The notes under the pieces are model-generated. The model had not been told where the DNA came from, did not search any database, and saw only the letters and a program-made list of their open reading frames with translations. A DNA stretch of 64,000 nt from Tieghemiomyces parasiticus. Its lineage: Eukaryota; Kickxellomycota; Dimargaritomycetes; Dimargaritales; Dimargaritaceae. The DNA lies in contig JANBPT010000052.1 in assembly GCA_027575765.1 (NCBI GenBank), forward strand, positions 27,459-91,458, read 5' to 3'. This document shows positions 10,376 through 19,813 of the stretch, piece after piece; the stretch's first letter is position 1; every line of letters starts with the position of its first letter. Position numbers and translations under genes: made by a program.

Positions 10376-13300
10376 ATGTGGCAGACCTGGGCCCTGGTCC
10401 TAGCCATACTGGGCGCCGCCCTCCTAGGTGGACGACTAGATAGCCACCGGTCGTGCGCCTGGTGCGGGCGGGGTCTGATTTGGCCGGGGTTCCTGGGGGT
10501 GTCTGCCACCGTCGAGCCGGACAATGATGTGCGGCCAACGTCCCCGCCGCCTTTCTCTCGACCCACCCTCGCTGTCCCACGTGGACCGGGTGGCCAGGGA
10601 AGTGGTGGCCAACCAACGCAGGACAGTCTACAATACTACACACGCTTCATGCCCGAGTCCCACTTTTCCGACGTAATCTTGTTCGTCACTGTCGATGGCC
10701 GACTGTCCGCGCTCAACGCCACCTCTGGTCAGCTACTATGGTCTCACGACGCGTTCGGTGGTCCGGTAATCAAGACATCTCCCGTAGATCCGGCCCCGGT
10801 TGATACAGCAGCCCAGGCTATCATGACGCCCACCTCCTTCGAGGAAAGCTCGGCAGGTTCGCCAACTGACTGGATCGCCCGGGGCGCCGCCCAGGGCCCA
10901 TCGGATGACCTCCGCTTGGTAGCACCCTTTGGTGATGGGAAGATCTATCGCCTGCTTGCCAACCACGTCCTGAAGGACTCCCGGCTAACCGTCAAGGAGT
11001 TGGTCCGCCGTGCACCGATGCGATCTGGGGGACTACTCTACCTCGGCTCGACGCGAACCAAATATTTTGCCGTAGATATCACGTCCGGACGGGTCTCGGA
11101 TACCTACGCAGCGGATGATGATGGCGAACACGACGAACCGAGTGCCCGAAAGGCCACGGCGGCCATCTTAAACCGTAATGATTCACCGTCGTCGTCAGAC
11201 TCCGGCCAGCCTACCGCCAAGCCCCCATCCGACCCGCGTAACCTTGTCTACTTGGCGCGTACGGAGTATCGGATTCGCGTCTTCGATACAGCCACCCACA
11301 CGCTGCGGTGGGGCATCGTGTACAGTGAGTTTACCCCCGACGCCGGCCTCAGCCTGCCATTTCTCCCGGTCCACGGGCGTAACCGCCGAGTTCAGGTAGC
11401 CTCCACCCATGCCGGAGCCGTTCTGGCCCGGGACCACCCGTCTCATCACGTACGGTGGACCTACCAGTTCGCTAGTCCTGTTACCGCCATCTTTGACCTG
11501 TGGACACTCAACCCACGGAACCCCTGGATCGTCCTGCCCCACACCAACCGGCTTCCCGACCAGAGACCCGAGGCTGGTTCCTCGGACGCGACCGTGCCCC
11601 GGGCCTATGTTGGCGTCACGGCTGGTGGAGCCTACGTGTATCCAGACGCCGAGGTGCCTCTCCCTGCGGCAGTAGGCCCTACCGGCCAGGCCTCCGCGGC
11701 TCCCATTGCTGAACCGATTCCAGCCAAATCCGGACGCCCGGCCCCACCAGAAAGTGCCAGTACTGGCGGTGCAACCTATCCTCCACTGTTCGGCCCCCCT
11801 GAGCGCTGTACGAATGAACACACTCGCAGCTCAGTCTGCCTCGTCGGCATCTACCGCATTATGGATCCCTCGTCGGCCCCGGCTCCGCCCGGCACAGCTC
11901 AGATCGGTAGTGGGGATAACACAACCAATCGCTCCCCTACCCCACCAGCGCCGCGCCGAACGCCGCCCTATTTTGCACGACGACCCCCGCCGGCCTATTT
12001 TCGTCGCGACTTGCTCCCGCCCGGTTTGCAACACAGCCCCCGAGCCATCGAATTTCCGCCGCCTACGGGCGCTACCCACGAGTATCCGCATCTCCTCCAT
12101 GTCGTCGCACGCTGCCTTGTGGGTGCCCTCTACGCTTATGCCGTCCACGCTGGGCGGTCCTTGGTGTTGACCTTGGCCCTCGGGCTTCTGGCCATTTACC
12201 TTGTTTGGGACCACCACCGGTGGCCGCTCCATGAGTTCTTCTCGCAGCGGCTCCCACAGTTTGTCCAGACCCCCCGCCAGATCCTATTAGAGTCGGTCTT
12301 GCTACCCCTCGTTCGCGGCTTATTGAACGGCACCGACGGTCCCTGGACAGTCCCGACTCCGGCCGCCATCACCGCTGCGGCCTCCCCATTGGTGGAGTCG
12401 AACCGGACCGTGTCCCCACCACCCTCGCCCGTATTACCACGGTCGTCCTCCTCGTCATCGTCAGCAGTCGAGCCGCTACCCCTCGCCGATCCTACAGTTG
12501 AGCCCATCTTCCGAGACCGCGCCCCAGACGACCTCTACCCGCGGCGGGTGGGTTCCCTCCTCATCTCCCATCGGGTCCTAGGTCGCGGCAGTCACGGCAC
12601 TTGTGTATACCGAGGCCGGTTCGGCGCCGATGAAGTGGCCATCAAGCAGCTTCTCCGTGCCAATTACGCTATCGCCTCGCGTGAGGTCACCATCCTCGAG
12701 GCTAGCCGAGCCCACCCCAACCTCATCCAGTACCGCCACTGCACCCACGACGCCCAGTTTTACTATATCGCCCTGGATCTCTGTCAGGCCTCCTTGTACG
12801 ATCTGGCGACTGCATCACGGCCGTCTCCACTCGGCCGGTTGTTCGACCGACTGGACCGCCGGCGAGCTCTACGCGGGGTTGTGGAGGGCCTCGATTTTTT
12901 GCACCGCCGACGTATCGTCCACCGCGACATCAAACCCCAGAACGTCCTACTGCACATTCCCGCTGGCCAACTAGCAGCGTCCGCAACAGACGAGCCCACC
13001 GACGCGGACATCGAATCCAACGCCTCGGCCGCCCGCCTCTTGATCTCTGACTTTGGGCTGTGTAAGCGACTGGATGCTGGCCAGATGTCGTTCGAAAGTA
13101 CCGCTACCGCACGCGCTGGTGGGACTGTTGGCTGGCGCGCCCCGGAGTGCATTCGCGACCCCGGCCGCCTAAACGCGCTGGCCCTGCCCGACGGCACTGG
13201 CGCGGCGGACCCGGTAGCCGCTCTGGCCGAAACCTATAGCGGAGGAGTCGATAGCGCGGATTATGAGGTGACAGGTGGCAGCGGTACGGGGGGCGCGTAT

Positions 13301-14152
13301 AACTTGATCGGTCCGTCGCTCGGGGTCTCCCACCCGTCGTCCATCGACGGCGCAGAGACTGTGCAGGGCCCAGGCCCGTCAGACCAGTCGCCCTCTCCCT
13401 TGGCTTCGAATCGCGCGCGCCTCTCCCGGGCCCTCGACGTCTTTTCTCTGGGGTGCGTCTTCTACTTCACACTCACATGGGGTGCACATCCATTTGGCGA
13501 GGACTACGCACGCGACCTACACATTCTCCACGACCGCCCCCGGCTTGACCCCGTGCAACTCCTGCGCCGTGGCGGGGGGACCGTCGATGAAGGGGACGCT
13601 GAAGAGGCGCTGGACCTCATCGGCGCCATGTTGCACCATGATCCCAAGGCCCGGCCCACCACGCCGGCCATCCTCCGGCATCCGTACTTTTGGGACACCG
13701 AGCGGCGCTTGGAGTTTCTGTACAAGGTATCGGATTGCCTACGGATCAAGGCCAAGGATCCCGCATCTCCACTCGCCCGGGATTTGGAGTCCGACGCGCG
13801 GCGGGTGTTGCTTCCAGACAGCCTTGACACGGGTACTGCCAACGCTTCGGTGGCCGCCGACGCCCCGCTGGATTGGTTTGCCAGACTGGATCCGGCTATC
13901 CAGCGGTCCATCAAGGAGAAACGCGGGTTTGACACCTCCCGCTTACAAACCTTGCTCACAGCCATCCGCAACAAGGGTGTCCACTATAGTGAGGCCACTT
14001 CCCATGTCAAACGGCTCTACGGGTCCTACCCGGACGGCTATTACCGCTACTACGCCCGCCACTTCCCCCGGTTCTTTTTGTATGTATACTATTTTACGGC
14101 TCGACACGCCGCGCTGTACGAGGATGAGGTGCTGCGCCAGTACTTTATCTAG
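10376..14152 (+). CDS. IRE1: IRE1: ER stress sensor kinase/endoribonuclease
   Basis: This 1258-residue type I ER membrane protein senses unfolded proteins and activates the unfolded protein response by cutting an mRNA. The order is: signal peptide (about 1-20); luminal sensor with a PQQ-like blade (VDGRLSALNATSGQLLWSH, about 104-122) and a long Pro-rich juxtamembrane part; one membrane helix (about 593-611, LVLTLALGLLAIYLVW); protein kinase; C-terminal KEN ribonuclease. The kinase has GRGSHGT in the glycine loop, K757 (AIKQ), HRDIKPQN with D851, and DFG with D892. The RNase has RNKGVHY with H1203 at the position of the catalytic histidine. About 85 low-complexity residues (about 930-1016) are inserted between the APE motif and the ALDVFSLGC helix, which are normally close. 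It is intronless. Confidence 0.96.
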   Translation: MWQTWALVLAILGAALLGGRLDSHRSCAWCGRGLIWPGFLGVSATVEPDNDVRPTSPPPFSRPTLAVPRGPGGQGSGGQPTQDSLQYYTRFMPESHFSDVILFVTVDGRLSALNATSGQLLWSHDAFGGPVIKTSPVDPAPVDTAAQAIMTPTSFEESSAGSPTDWIARGAAQGPSDDLRLVAPFGDGKIYRLLANHVLKDSRLTVKELVRRAPMRSGGLLYLGSTRTKYFAVDITSGRVSDTYAADDDGEHDEPSARKATAAILNRNDSPSSSDSGQPTAKPPSDPRNLVYLARTEYRIRVFDTATHTLRWGIVYSEFTPDAGLSLPFLPVHGRNRRVQVASTHAGAVLARDHPSHHVRWTYQFASPVTAIFDLWTLNPRNPWIVLPHTNRLPDQRPEAGSSDATVPRAYVGVTAGGAYVYPDAEVPLPAAVGPTGQASAAPIAEPIPAKSGRPAPPESASTGGATYPPLFGPPERCTNEHTRSSVCLVGIYRIMDPSSAPAPPGTAQIGSGDNTTNRSPTPPAPRRTPPYFARRPPPAYFRRDLLPPGLQHSPRAIEFPPPTGATHEYPHLLHVVARCLVGALYAYAVHAGRSLVLTLALGLLAIYLVWDHHRWPLHEFFSQRLPQFVQTPRQILLESVLLPLVRGLLNGTDGPWTVPTPAAITAAASPLVESNRTVSPPPSPVLPRSSSSSSSAVEPLPLADPTVEPIFRDRAPDDLYPRRVGSLLISHRVLGRGSHGTCVYRGRFGADEVAIKQLLRANYAIASREVTILEASRAHPNLIQYRHCTHDAQFYYIALDLCQASLYDLATASRPSPLGRLFDRLDRRRALRGVVEGLDFLHRRRIVHRDIKPQNVLLHIPAGQLAASATDEPTDADIESNASAARLLISDFGLCKRLDAGQMSFESTATARAGGTVGWRAPECIRDPGRLNALALPDGTGAADPVAALAETYSGGVDSADYEVTGGSGTGGAYNLIGPSLGVSHPSSIDGAETVQGPGPSDQSPSPLASNRARLSRALDVFSLGCVFYFTLTWGAHPFGEDYARDLHILHDRPRLDPVQLLRRGGGTVDEGDAEEALDLIGAMLHHDPKARPTTPAILRHPYFWDTERRLEFLYKVSDCLRIKAKDPASPLARDLESDARRVLLPDSLDTGTANASVAADAPLDWFARLDPAIQRSIKEKRGFDTSRLQTLLTAIRNKGVHYSEATSHVKRLYGSYPDGYYRYYARHFPRFFLYVYYFTARHAALYEDEVLRQYFI

Positions 14153-14548
14153 CATGACTTTCCGCCTGTGGGGGGGGGTCGTAGTGGGCAAGCGGGCGTA
14201 CTCTATTTACCGTCACCATGCTCTGTGCTTGCATGGCATAACCCAGCTTCCCGCTTCTGTATCTAACCTGTTTCCTGTCAATAAACTTCGCTGCCAACCC
14301 CTTGCATGTATTTGGCGAACCTCATCTGATTCCGTTGTAAATGCTATAGTAAATAGGAGGGATGATTTGGTGATAAAGAACGGGTCGGCCGAAACCACTA
14401 TGGCTCGGTTAGAGGGGGGAGGGGCCCATTCTAAATGAGCAAGCAAAACCAGGTACCCAATTGCACCCGGCCGTAACAAGGACGGGCGGGGGAGGCGGCG
14501 TTGAAGACGGGCGGTCCATGGACCAAGTCAGAAATTGAGACGCCAGAG
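14153..14548. other. Convergent intergenic region, IRE1 and GlyRS 3' ends
   Basis: An AATAAA at about 14280 probably ends IRE1 transcripts. The rest should hold the 3' UTR of the minus-strand glycyl-tRNA synthetase gene. No gene is seen. Confidence 0.5.
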
Positions 14549-16654
14549 CTACTGAGGTACTTCCTGGGCGGTGAATAGGGGGTACTTGGCCACGACATCC
14601 TTCCACGTCGTCTCCTCAGCGATAAGCTCCTTGAGGATCACCAACACCTGGTCGACGGGCTGACGGATCTGCTGGGTGGAATCACGCTCACGCAGGGTGA
14701 CGGTCTGGTCCTTGACGGTCTGGAAATCGACGGTGAGGGCAAAGCTGGTACCCAGCTCGTCATTACGGGCGTAGCGCTTACCGATCGACGCCGACGAGTC
14801 GTCGACCTTCGCGGCAATGCCCAGTCGGCGGAGCTGGCGGGCGAGGTACTGGACAGTGGGGTTGAACACCTCGGCGTTGGAGAGTGGGAGGACCAGGCAC
14901 TTGAAGGGCGCGACGCAGGTCGGGAAGGAGAGCACGCCACGCTGGGCATCGTCGCCCTCGCGTAGGTAGTAGCTGTGCTCAATGAGCGAATAAAGAATCC
15001 GGCCGATACCGAAAGAGGGTTCGATCACGTTAGGGGTGAACTCACGGACGTTGTGCTTGACCTGTACCCGTTCGATGGTCAGCAAAGACGCGTCCAGTTG
15101 GTACGTGTTGCCATCACCAGCCACAACCGGGACTTCAGCACCAGTGGCGAGCTGAGTCTGGAGCGCGAGCAGCTGGGACTCGTCGAGGCTGTTAAGGTGG
15201 TCCTCGACCACGCGGGCGGCCTTCTTGAAACGCGGGCCAAACACCTTCTTGTTGAGGGTGAGCTGGACAACATCCTCGATGATGGGTTCCGGGAGGGGCT
15301 GCTGGACGGTGAGGCGCTCCTTGGTCTTGGCGGCATGGACGCTCAAGTCGTAGGCAGATCGGTCGGCGCACCCGACGCACTCGATCCAGCCGTAGCTGCT
15401 CTGGATCTCGGCGTCCCAGCAGTCGCACGCGTAGTGGGCCATCTCGTTGGACATGTGCTGACGGAACCGGAGACGGTCGGGATTGATACCGATCCGGATC
15501 AGGAACTTGTAAATGCGGACCAAAAAGTAACCCAGAGTTTCGTTGTCAACCAGCTTGCTCTGGACGGCCTCGCCAATCGTTACCTCGGTGATGTCACTGC
15601 CGCCTGCCAGCTGGGTGGCAGCCGGGAGGAGACGCAGCTTCACATCAGCGACCTCGGCGAACCGAGGGTGGTCCTTGAGTAGAGGGTCGACGAAGTGTTC
15701 AATCTCGGCCATGGTGAACTCGCGGACACGGAGTAGGCCCGCGCGTGGGGAAATTTCGTTACGGAAGGACTTGCCAATGGTGGCCGAGGCGAACGGGACG
15801 CGGTCGTTATTGAACTCCAGCAGGCGCTTGAAATTCAAGAACTGGCCCTGGGCCGTCTCGGGGCGCAGGTAGCCCTTCAATTGGCCAGTGGGGCCGATGC
15901 TGCTCTCGAACATGAGGTTGAACTCGACCGGCGGGGTGACCGGGTTACCGGTGTCGAGGGCGCGGATGTCCAGGCGGGTGATGAGGTCACCCAAGCCCGG
16001 GCCGTCGTAGTTGTCCAGCTGAGCCAGGATGGTCTGGTACTCGTTGGCCACCTCGTCGCTGAGCTGGACAGCCACTACGGTTCCCTTCTTGACCTTCTTA
16101 CCGGCGGGCTTGGCCGGTGCGTCCTTCTTGTCACCCCCGGCGACGCCCAGCTTGCCCATCTTGGCCAGCAGGTGGCCCTCGAGACGGGCCTCGAGTACAC
16201 CCTTCACAAGGTGGTCCGCACGGTAGATATCGCCCGTCTTGGTGTCCTTGACCATGAAGTCGCTGAATTTGTCGACGTGACCCGAGGTCTTGAGCACCTC
16301 GGCGGGGGTCAGGATGGAGCAGTCGAGTTCTAGCATATCCTCCTCCAGGACGAAGTGATTACGCCACACCGTGAGGAGGTTGGTCTGCAAGGCGCAGCCG
16401 GTTGGCCCGTAGTCGTAGAGGCCGGCCACACCGCCGTAGATGCTGAAGGAGGGCGCATAGAAGAAACGCTTAGAAAGGAGCGCCTCGAGCTCGGTGCGGT
16501 CAAAATTCGGAGCAGCCATGGCGGAAGGCGGATCTCGGGTACGTAAGCGAGGTAAGCGCGTGGAGATTGACCGTACAGTGGACGGATATGTAGGTAAGGG
16601 TGGGGTTATGGCAGGCGCTAAGGTCCGAGCGATGAGTGAGAGAAGCCGGGTCAT
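14549..16654 (-). CDS. GRS1: Glycyl-tRNA synthetase, probably mitochondrial and cytosolic forms
   Basis: This class II synthetase charges tRNA-Gly. From ATG 16654 it is 701 residues and begins with a 45-residue Arg/Ser/Thr/Leu-rich, acid-free leader (MTRLLSLIARTLAP...) typical of mitochondrial import. A second in-frame ATG at 16519 starts MAAPNFDRTELEALLSKR, the usual eukaryotic cytosolic GlyRS N-terminus, giving 656 residues. Motifs include SIYGGVAGLYDYGP near the N-terminus, class II motif 2 (SFRNEISPRAGLLRVREFTM), the CVGCADRSAYDL segment, motif 3 (PSFGIGRILYSLIEHSYY) and the C-terminal anticodon-binding domain. The open frame continues upstream of 16654 to 17002, but that part lacks any family similarity. 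One gene probably supplies both compartments through alternative starts, as in yeast GRS1 (family knowledge plus inference). Confidence 0.95.
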   Translation of the reverse strand: MTRLLSLIARTLAPAITPPLPTYPSTVRSISTRLPRLRTRDPPSAMAAPNFDRTELEALLSKRFFYAPSFSIYGGVAGLYDYGPTGCALQTNLLTVWRNHFVLEEDMLELDCSILTPAEVLKTSGHVDKFSDFMVKDTKTGDIYRADHLVKGVLEARLEGHLLAKMGKLGVAGGDKKDAPAKPAGKKVKKGTVVAVQLSDEVANEYQTILAQLDNYDGPGLGDLITRLDIRALDTGNPVTPPVEFNLMFESSIGPTGQLKGYLRPETAQGQFLNFKRLLEFNNDRVPFASATIGKSFRNEISPRAGLLRVREFTMAEIEHFVDPLLKDHPRFAEVADVKLRLLPAATQLAGGSDITEVTIGEAVQSKLVDNETLGYFLVRIYKFLIRIGINPDRLRFRQHMSNEMAHYACDCWDAEIQSSYGWIECVGCADRSAYDLSVHAAKTKERLTVQQPLPEPIIEDVVQLTLNKKVFGPRFKKAARVVEDHLNSLDESQLLALQTQLATGAEVPVVAGDGNTYQLDASLLTIERVQVKHNVREFTPNVIEPSFGIGRILYSLIEHSYYLREGDDAQRGVLSFPTCVAPFKCLVLPLSNAEVFNPTVQYLARQLRRLGIAAKVDDSSASIGKRYARNDELGTSFALTVDFQTVKDQTVTLRERDSTQQIRQPVDQVLVILKELIAEETTWKDVVAKYPLFTAQEVPQ

Positions 16655-17208
16655 GACATTGGAAGCAGCGGAGGGCCTTGACAGGTCGATTGGATAGGGA
16701 GGACGGATCACTTGACTAGTGAGTCGTTTACTGTGCCCGGTGCAGAGCCCTGGGACGGCTGGATGCGCTCTGCTTTTTGGTCGGGGTGGTGGGAGTGGCC
16801 CGTCACTTTCCGTCCCATATGGTTCGGTAGATAGGCCCAGCGGACAGGTCTGGCCTTGGCTGCCTGACTTAAAAAAAAAGCGCGGGCAGCCAGAGATGCT
16901 GCACCGTCCGCCCCTTACGAGCGACCTGCCCGGCTTGGTTTTGGTTTGCCAGCGTAGAGCGGATCGGATCCCCCCTCCCACGGTCAAGGAATCGTTGCGC
17001 AAGGCCGCTCTGATCTACCACCCAGTCCTGGCTAGCGCTAACAACTTCAATCTCGCTACCACGCTGCATTCCCCACCAAGCGTTGTACATTAATTCACCA
17101 CACGCTGTTCGCCGTACGCTGCTTTATTGATACCCTGCACCCTGATCTCCACCCCTTGCCTATTATTATTGGATATTTGGTCCAGCGGCACTACGCTCCT
17201 CCGCTACC
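16655..17208. other. Divergent promoter region, GRS1 and mL58 gene
   Basis: About 550 bp separates two divergently transcribed genes whose products serve mitochondrial translation. An A9 run lies near 16870. No TATA box is obvious. Confidence 0.5.
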
Positions 17209-17784
17209 ATGTTCCCGACGACTCGTGCGTTCCTAACCGCGTCGGCGGTGTCCCGGGCGGCTACCCTAGTCCACCCCCGCACGCTATCGACAACCGCGAC
17301 TCAGTTCCGCAAAGCCAACCGTAACAACGATCTGGATCTTTTCCGCACGCTCCCCAACGTGGTGCAACCCATGCCCATCACCCCGCCGGCCTCGTCAACG
17401 ATCGCCGCCCGTCGCGATCTCGACGATGGGAGCGTCTTCCTTGCCCGTATCCCGCTTGACCGGCCTGACCCCACCACTACGCCCCAGCTGACCGAGGCGG
17501 ACCTACCCCCGCTGCTTCACCCCCCTCGGCAGGGTAAGAAGCACATCACTGAGGCACAGAAGGAGGAGATGCGCCGTCTACGTAACGAGGACCCTGTGCA
17601 ATGGACCTCGCAGCGTCTGGCCGAGAAATTCGACTGCAACCCAGTGTTCGTGGCCAGCATCGCCCCCGCCCCGCGTAGTCATATCCAAAACCTGTGCAGC
17701 AAGGCTGAGGAAGCCTGGGAGAAGAAGGGGTGGAAGCGGCGCCTTATCGCCGTCAACCGTATCAAGCGACGGGCCCTGTGGTAG
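17209..17784 (+). CDS. MRPL20: Mitochondrial large-subunit ribosomal protein mL58 (MRPL20 family)
   Basis: This 191-residue protein begins with an Arg/Ser/Thr/Ala-rich mitochondrial presequence. It is recognised as the fungal-type L20/mL58 family by three features in order: a central SVFLARIPLDRP element, a Pro-rich linker, and the signature LRNEDPVQWTSQRLAEKFDC followed by NPVFV, where the family has LRxxDPxxWTxxxLAxxFxCSxxFV. The C-terminus is strongly basic (EKKGWKRRLIAVNRIKRRALW), as expected for rRNA contact. The start ATG is the first in frame and lies at the beginning of the presequence. It is intronless and divergent from GRS1. Confidence 0.85.
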   Translation: MFPTTRAFLTASAVSRAATLVHPRTLSTTATQFRKANRNNDLDLFRTLPNVVQPMPITPPASSTIAARRDLDDGSVFLARIPLDRPDPTTTPQLTEADLPPLLHPPRQGKKHITEAQKEEMRRLRNEDPVQWTSQRLAEKFDCNPVFVASIAPAPRSHIQNLCSKAEEAWEKKGWKRRLIAVNRIKRRALW

Positions 17785-18314
17785 AGTACCGGGTGGTCCG
17801 ACTTGATGTAGTGGAGCTGACCAGACCAACTGCTATTTGACGGTCTAGACAAGGTTCTCGAGGTTTCAAAATATTCTTTTTTATTATTAAACTCCTTCAC
17901 TGAAGCATCTTCGAACATACAAAGTGCACCAGGTATAGCTGCTAAAATTGTTGAAGCGAGCACTATTTATCCTGGGCATCAGCCGAAGCGACGTCGCGGA
18001 TACTTACCAGGTAAGTGAACATGGGTACCACGATTGATTCCGCTTTGGAACCCATCAGCTACCCGACGGAGCCGCCATCCTCAACCCCTTAAGTACTTTC
18101 ACCCGTGTATTCTAACTTAACTACGATCGTGAGAAAGCCTTTCACGTTTATTAGCAATATTAGTCGGAGCTAAGTAAATGGATTTGCCATGTAGCCAGCT
18201 ACTTGGTCAAACGTATCTAAAAAAATGAGTATACTCACTGTAGAGTATGTCGGGTCCCGGGCGAGGAGGTATGGGAGGTAAGGCCCTCAAATCGATAGTA
18301 CCACTAGCCGCAAT
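17785..18314. other. Intergenic region between mL58 gene and chitinase 2
   Basis: Two 3' ends face each other here. An A/T-rich segment near 17870-17890 could hold the polyadenylation signal of the mL58 gene. No gene is seen. Confidence 0.45.
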
Positions 18315-19640
18315 CTAGTGGGCCACATCGCTTCGGGGACGGGCAGCCCGGAGCTGCGGGTTACGCCCGACCCGGAAGGCCGAGCGTTTGATTTCCCCCC
18401 CTGCCGCAATATGGGCGTCCTCGGAACTCTCCGTGGCAGTATTAGTTGGTGGCCCAGTCACGGTCGTATCGCTATCGGCAGACGGTGCCACACTGACAGA
18501 CACGTGGGTGGGGCTCTTGATCAGGCTGTGGAGCCAGCGACCGGTGGCCTGGGCAAAGTTCAAAGGTTTCCCACCTTGGAAGGTACCCACAGGACCGTCG
18601 ATGGTGGCAATGTCGTCGTAGTTGTTCCAGCCGTTACTCACGTCCCACAGCATCATCCCACCGACGCTGTCGTAGGTTGAGCTGATATTGCGGTAGATCT
18701 GGGTGAGCCGGGTGAGGTTGACGAACCCCCGGCCGGCGGCTGGGGCACTGGGGGCGCCAATATAGATTTTGGCGTTCTTGTTGACCATGCGGCCGATCAG
18801 CTTGTGCCACACCGGGTAGTTCCACGCCCAGATGTTGTCGAAATTCATCAGGCCGCACCAGTTGTTGTAAAACTGGACCAGTACCATGTCAATGTCGGCC
18901 TCCTCTAAGGGGCGGCCCAGGTTGGCGTCCGGGTACTCGCACTGCGGGGCGGCCGAGATGATGAGGCGGCGCGGGCTGTTGGACACCACTGAGAGGCGGC
19001 GGAGCTCAGTGACGAAGGCGGTTACGCCCGTCGGCCCACCGTGCTCCAGGTCAAGGTCAATGCCGTCCAGGACGACGTCATCGAAGGGGCGGAGGTCCGA
19101 CTTGCCACCCAGGTATAGGTTATGGATCACGCGGGCAAACTCGACCGCCGACTTGTCGTCCGGGAACCCGTAGCGGCCTTCGGCCCCGCCCAGGGAGAGC
19201 AGGATCTTCTTGCCGCGCTTCTGGCAGTAGCGAATGCCGTCCGTGATGGATGCGCAGTGGTGGAGTTGGGTATTGGGGAAGGTCTCGTTACAGTGGTTGG
19301 CGAAGTTGGTCCCGGGGATACCCCCGAGGTTGTAGTTGATGAGGAAGCTGGCGATGATGACGTCCACGGTATCGTCCTGGCAGTAGTAGTCAATGTCCTT
19401 CTCCCAGTTGTCTGGGTCATCCAGGTGCTGGCCGCCCCAGGAATTCTGACCCCAGTACATCACGAGGTTCGGGCGGCTTCTCAACGAGTCGTCTGGCACC
19501 GGTTCAGCACGGGGTATAACGGAAAGCGCGGAGCCGCTGGTAGGGTCAACGACAAATGTAGCGGAAATCGCATGGGGCTGGGCGACCAGGGCAAGGAGCG
19601 TCACACCGAGACCGAACAAGTACAGGGAAGGATTCCGCAT
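18315..19640 (-). CDS. Secreted class III (GH18) chitinase, copy 2
   Basis: This 441-residue chitinase parallels the one at 6880-8265 but lies on the other strand. It has a signal peptide (MRNPSLYLFGLGVTLLALVA, about 1-20). The GH18 barrel starts at about residue 56. DGIDLDLE is intact, with catalytic Glu at residue 199. The tail is Ser/Thr-rich and ends basic (AARPRSDVAH), unlike the acidic tail of copy 1. The core (18589-19475) is nearly identical in DNA to copy 1, whereas the signal peptide, linker and tail have diverged well beyond that. The eight bases before the two ATGs agree (CGTAGTC then ATG). A TATATAAG lies about 166 bp upstream. Both enzymes should act on chitin outside the plasma membrane; whether on the cell's own wall or a prey fungus cannot be told. 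Confidence 0.93.
   Translation of the reverse strand: MRNPSLYLFGLGVTLLALVAQPHAISATFVVDPTSGSALSVIPRAEPVPDDSLRSRPNLVMYWGQNSWGGQHLDDPDNWEKDIDYYCQDDTVDVIIASFLINYNLGGIPGTNFANHCNETFPNTQLHHCASITDGIRYCQKRGKKILLSLGGAEGRYGFPDDKSAVEFARVIHNLYLGGKSDLRPFDDVVLDGIDLDLEHGGPTGVTAFVTELRRLSVVSNSPRRLIISAAPQCEYPDANLGRPLEEADIDMVLVQFYNNWCGLMNFDNIWAWNYPVWHKLIGRMVNKNAKIYIGAPSAPAAGRGFVNLTRLTQIYRNISSTYDSVGGMMLWDVSNGWNNYDDIATIDGPVGTFQGGKPLNFAQATGRWLHSLIKSPTHVSVSVAPSADSDTTVTGPPTNTATESSEDAHIAAGGEIKRSAFRVGRNPQLRAARPRSDVAH
18589..19475 (-). repeat. Inverted repeat arm 2: chitinase catalytic core
   Basis: This is the partner of 7054-7940 in opposite orientation, about 10.6 kb away. The 887 bp carry 11 differences, clustered toward both ends of the block. 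This is consistent with a recent gene-conversion tract inside an older duplication. Confidence 0.9.
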
Positions 19641-19805
19641 GACTACGAGCGGAATACAGGAAAGGTAATTGACACGAAGGTGTGTTGTATAATAGAGAAG
19701 CTCAAAGGTCAGGATCTATAAACTGTAATTAGGCGGAGAGTAGAAGAGATCAGAACAGGGATGGTGCTTATTTGAAAACTAGAAGGACCGGGGTGCGGCC
19801 GTGGA

Positions 19806-19813
19806 CTTATATA
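19806..19813 (-). promoter_or_regulatory. Possible TATA box of chitinase copy 2
   Basis: TATATAAG on the minus strand lies about 166 bp before ATG 19640, matching the TATA-to-ATG spacing of other genes here. It overlaps the stop codon of the small upstream ORF (19807-19980). Confidence 0.4.

Noticed and set aside
13482..14438. 318-codon plus-strand ORF overlapping the IRE1 3' end
   Set aside because: It runs in another frame of the IRE1 RNase region. The translation is Pro/Arg/Thr-rich and featureless.
16719..17002. N-terminal extension of GlyRS up to 17002
   Set aside because: The frame stays open upstream of ATG 16654, but the sequence lacks similarity to GlyRS and overlaps the divergent promoter. 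The presequence-like start at 16654 is far better.
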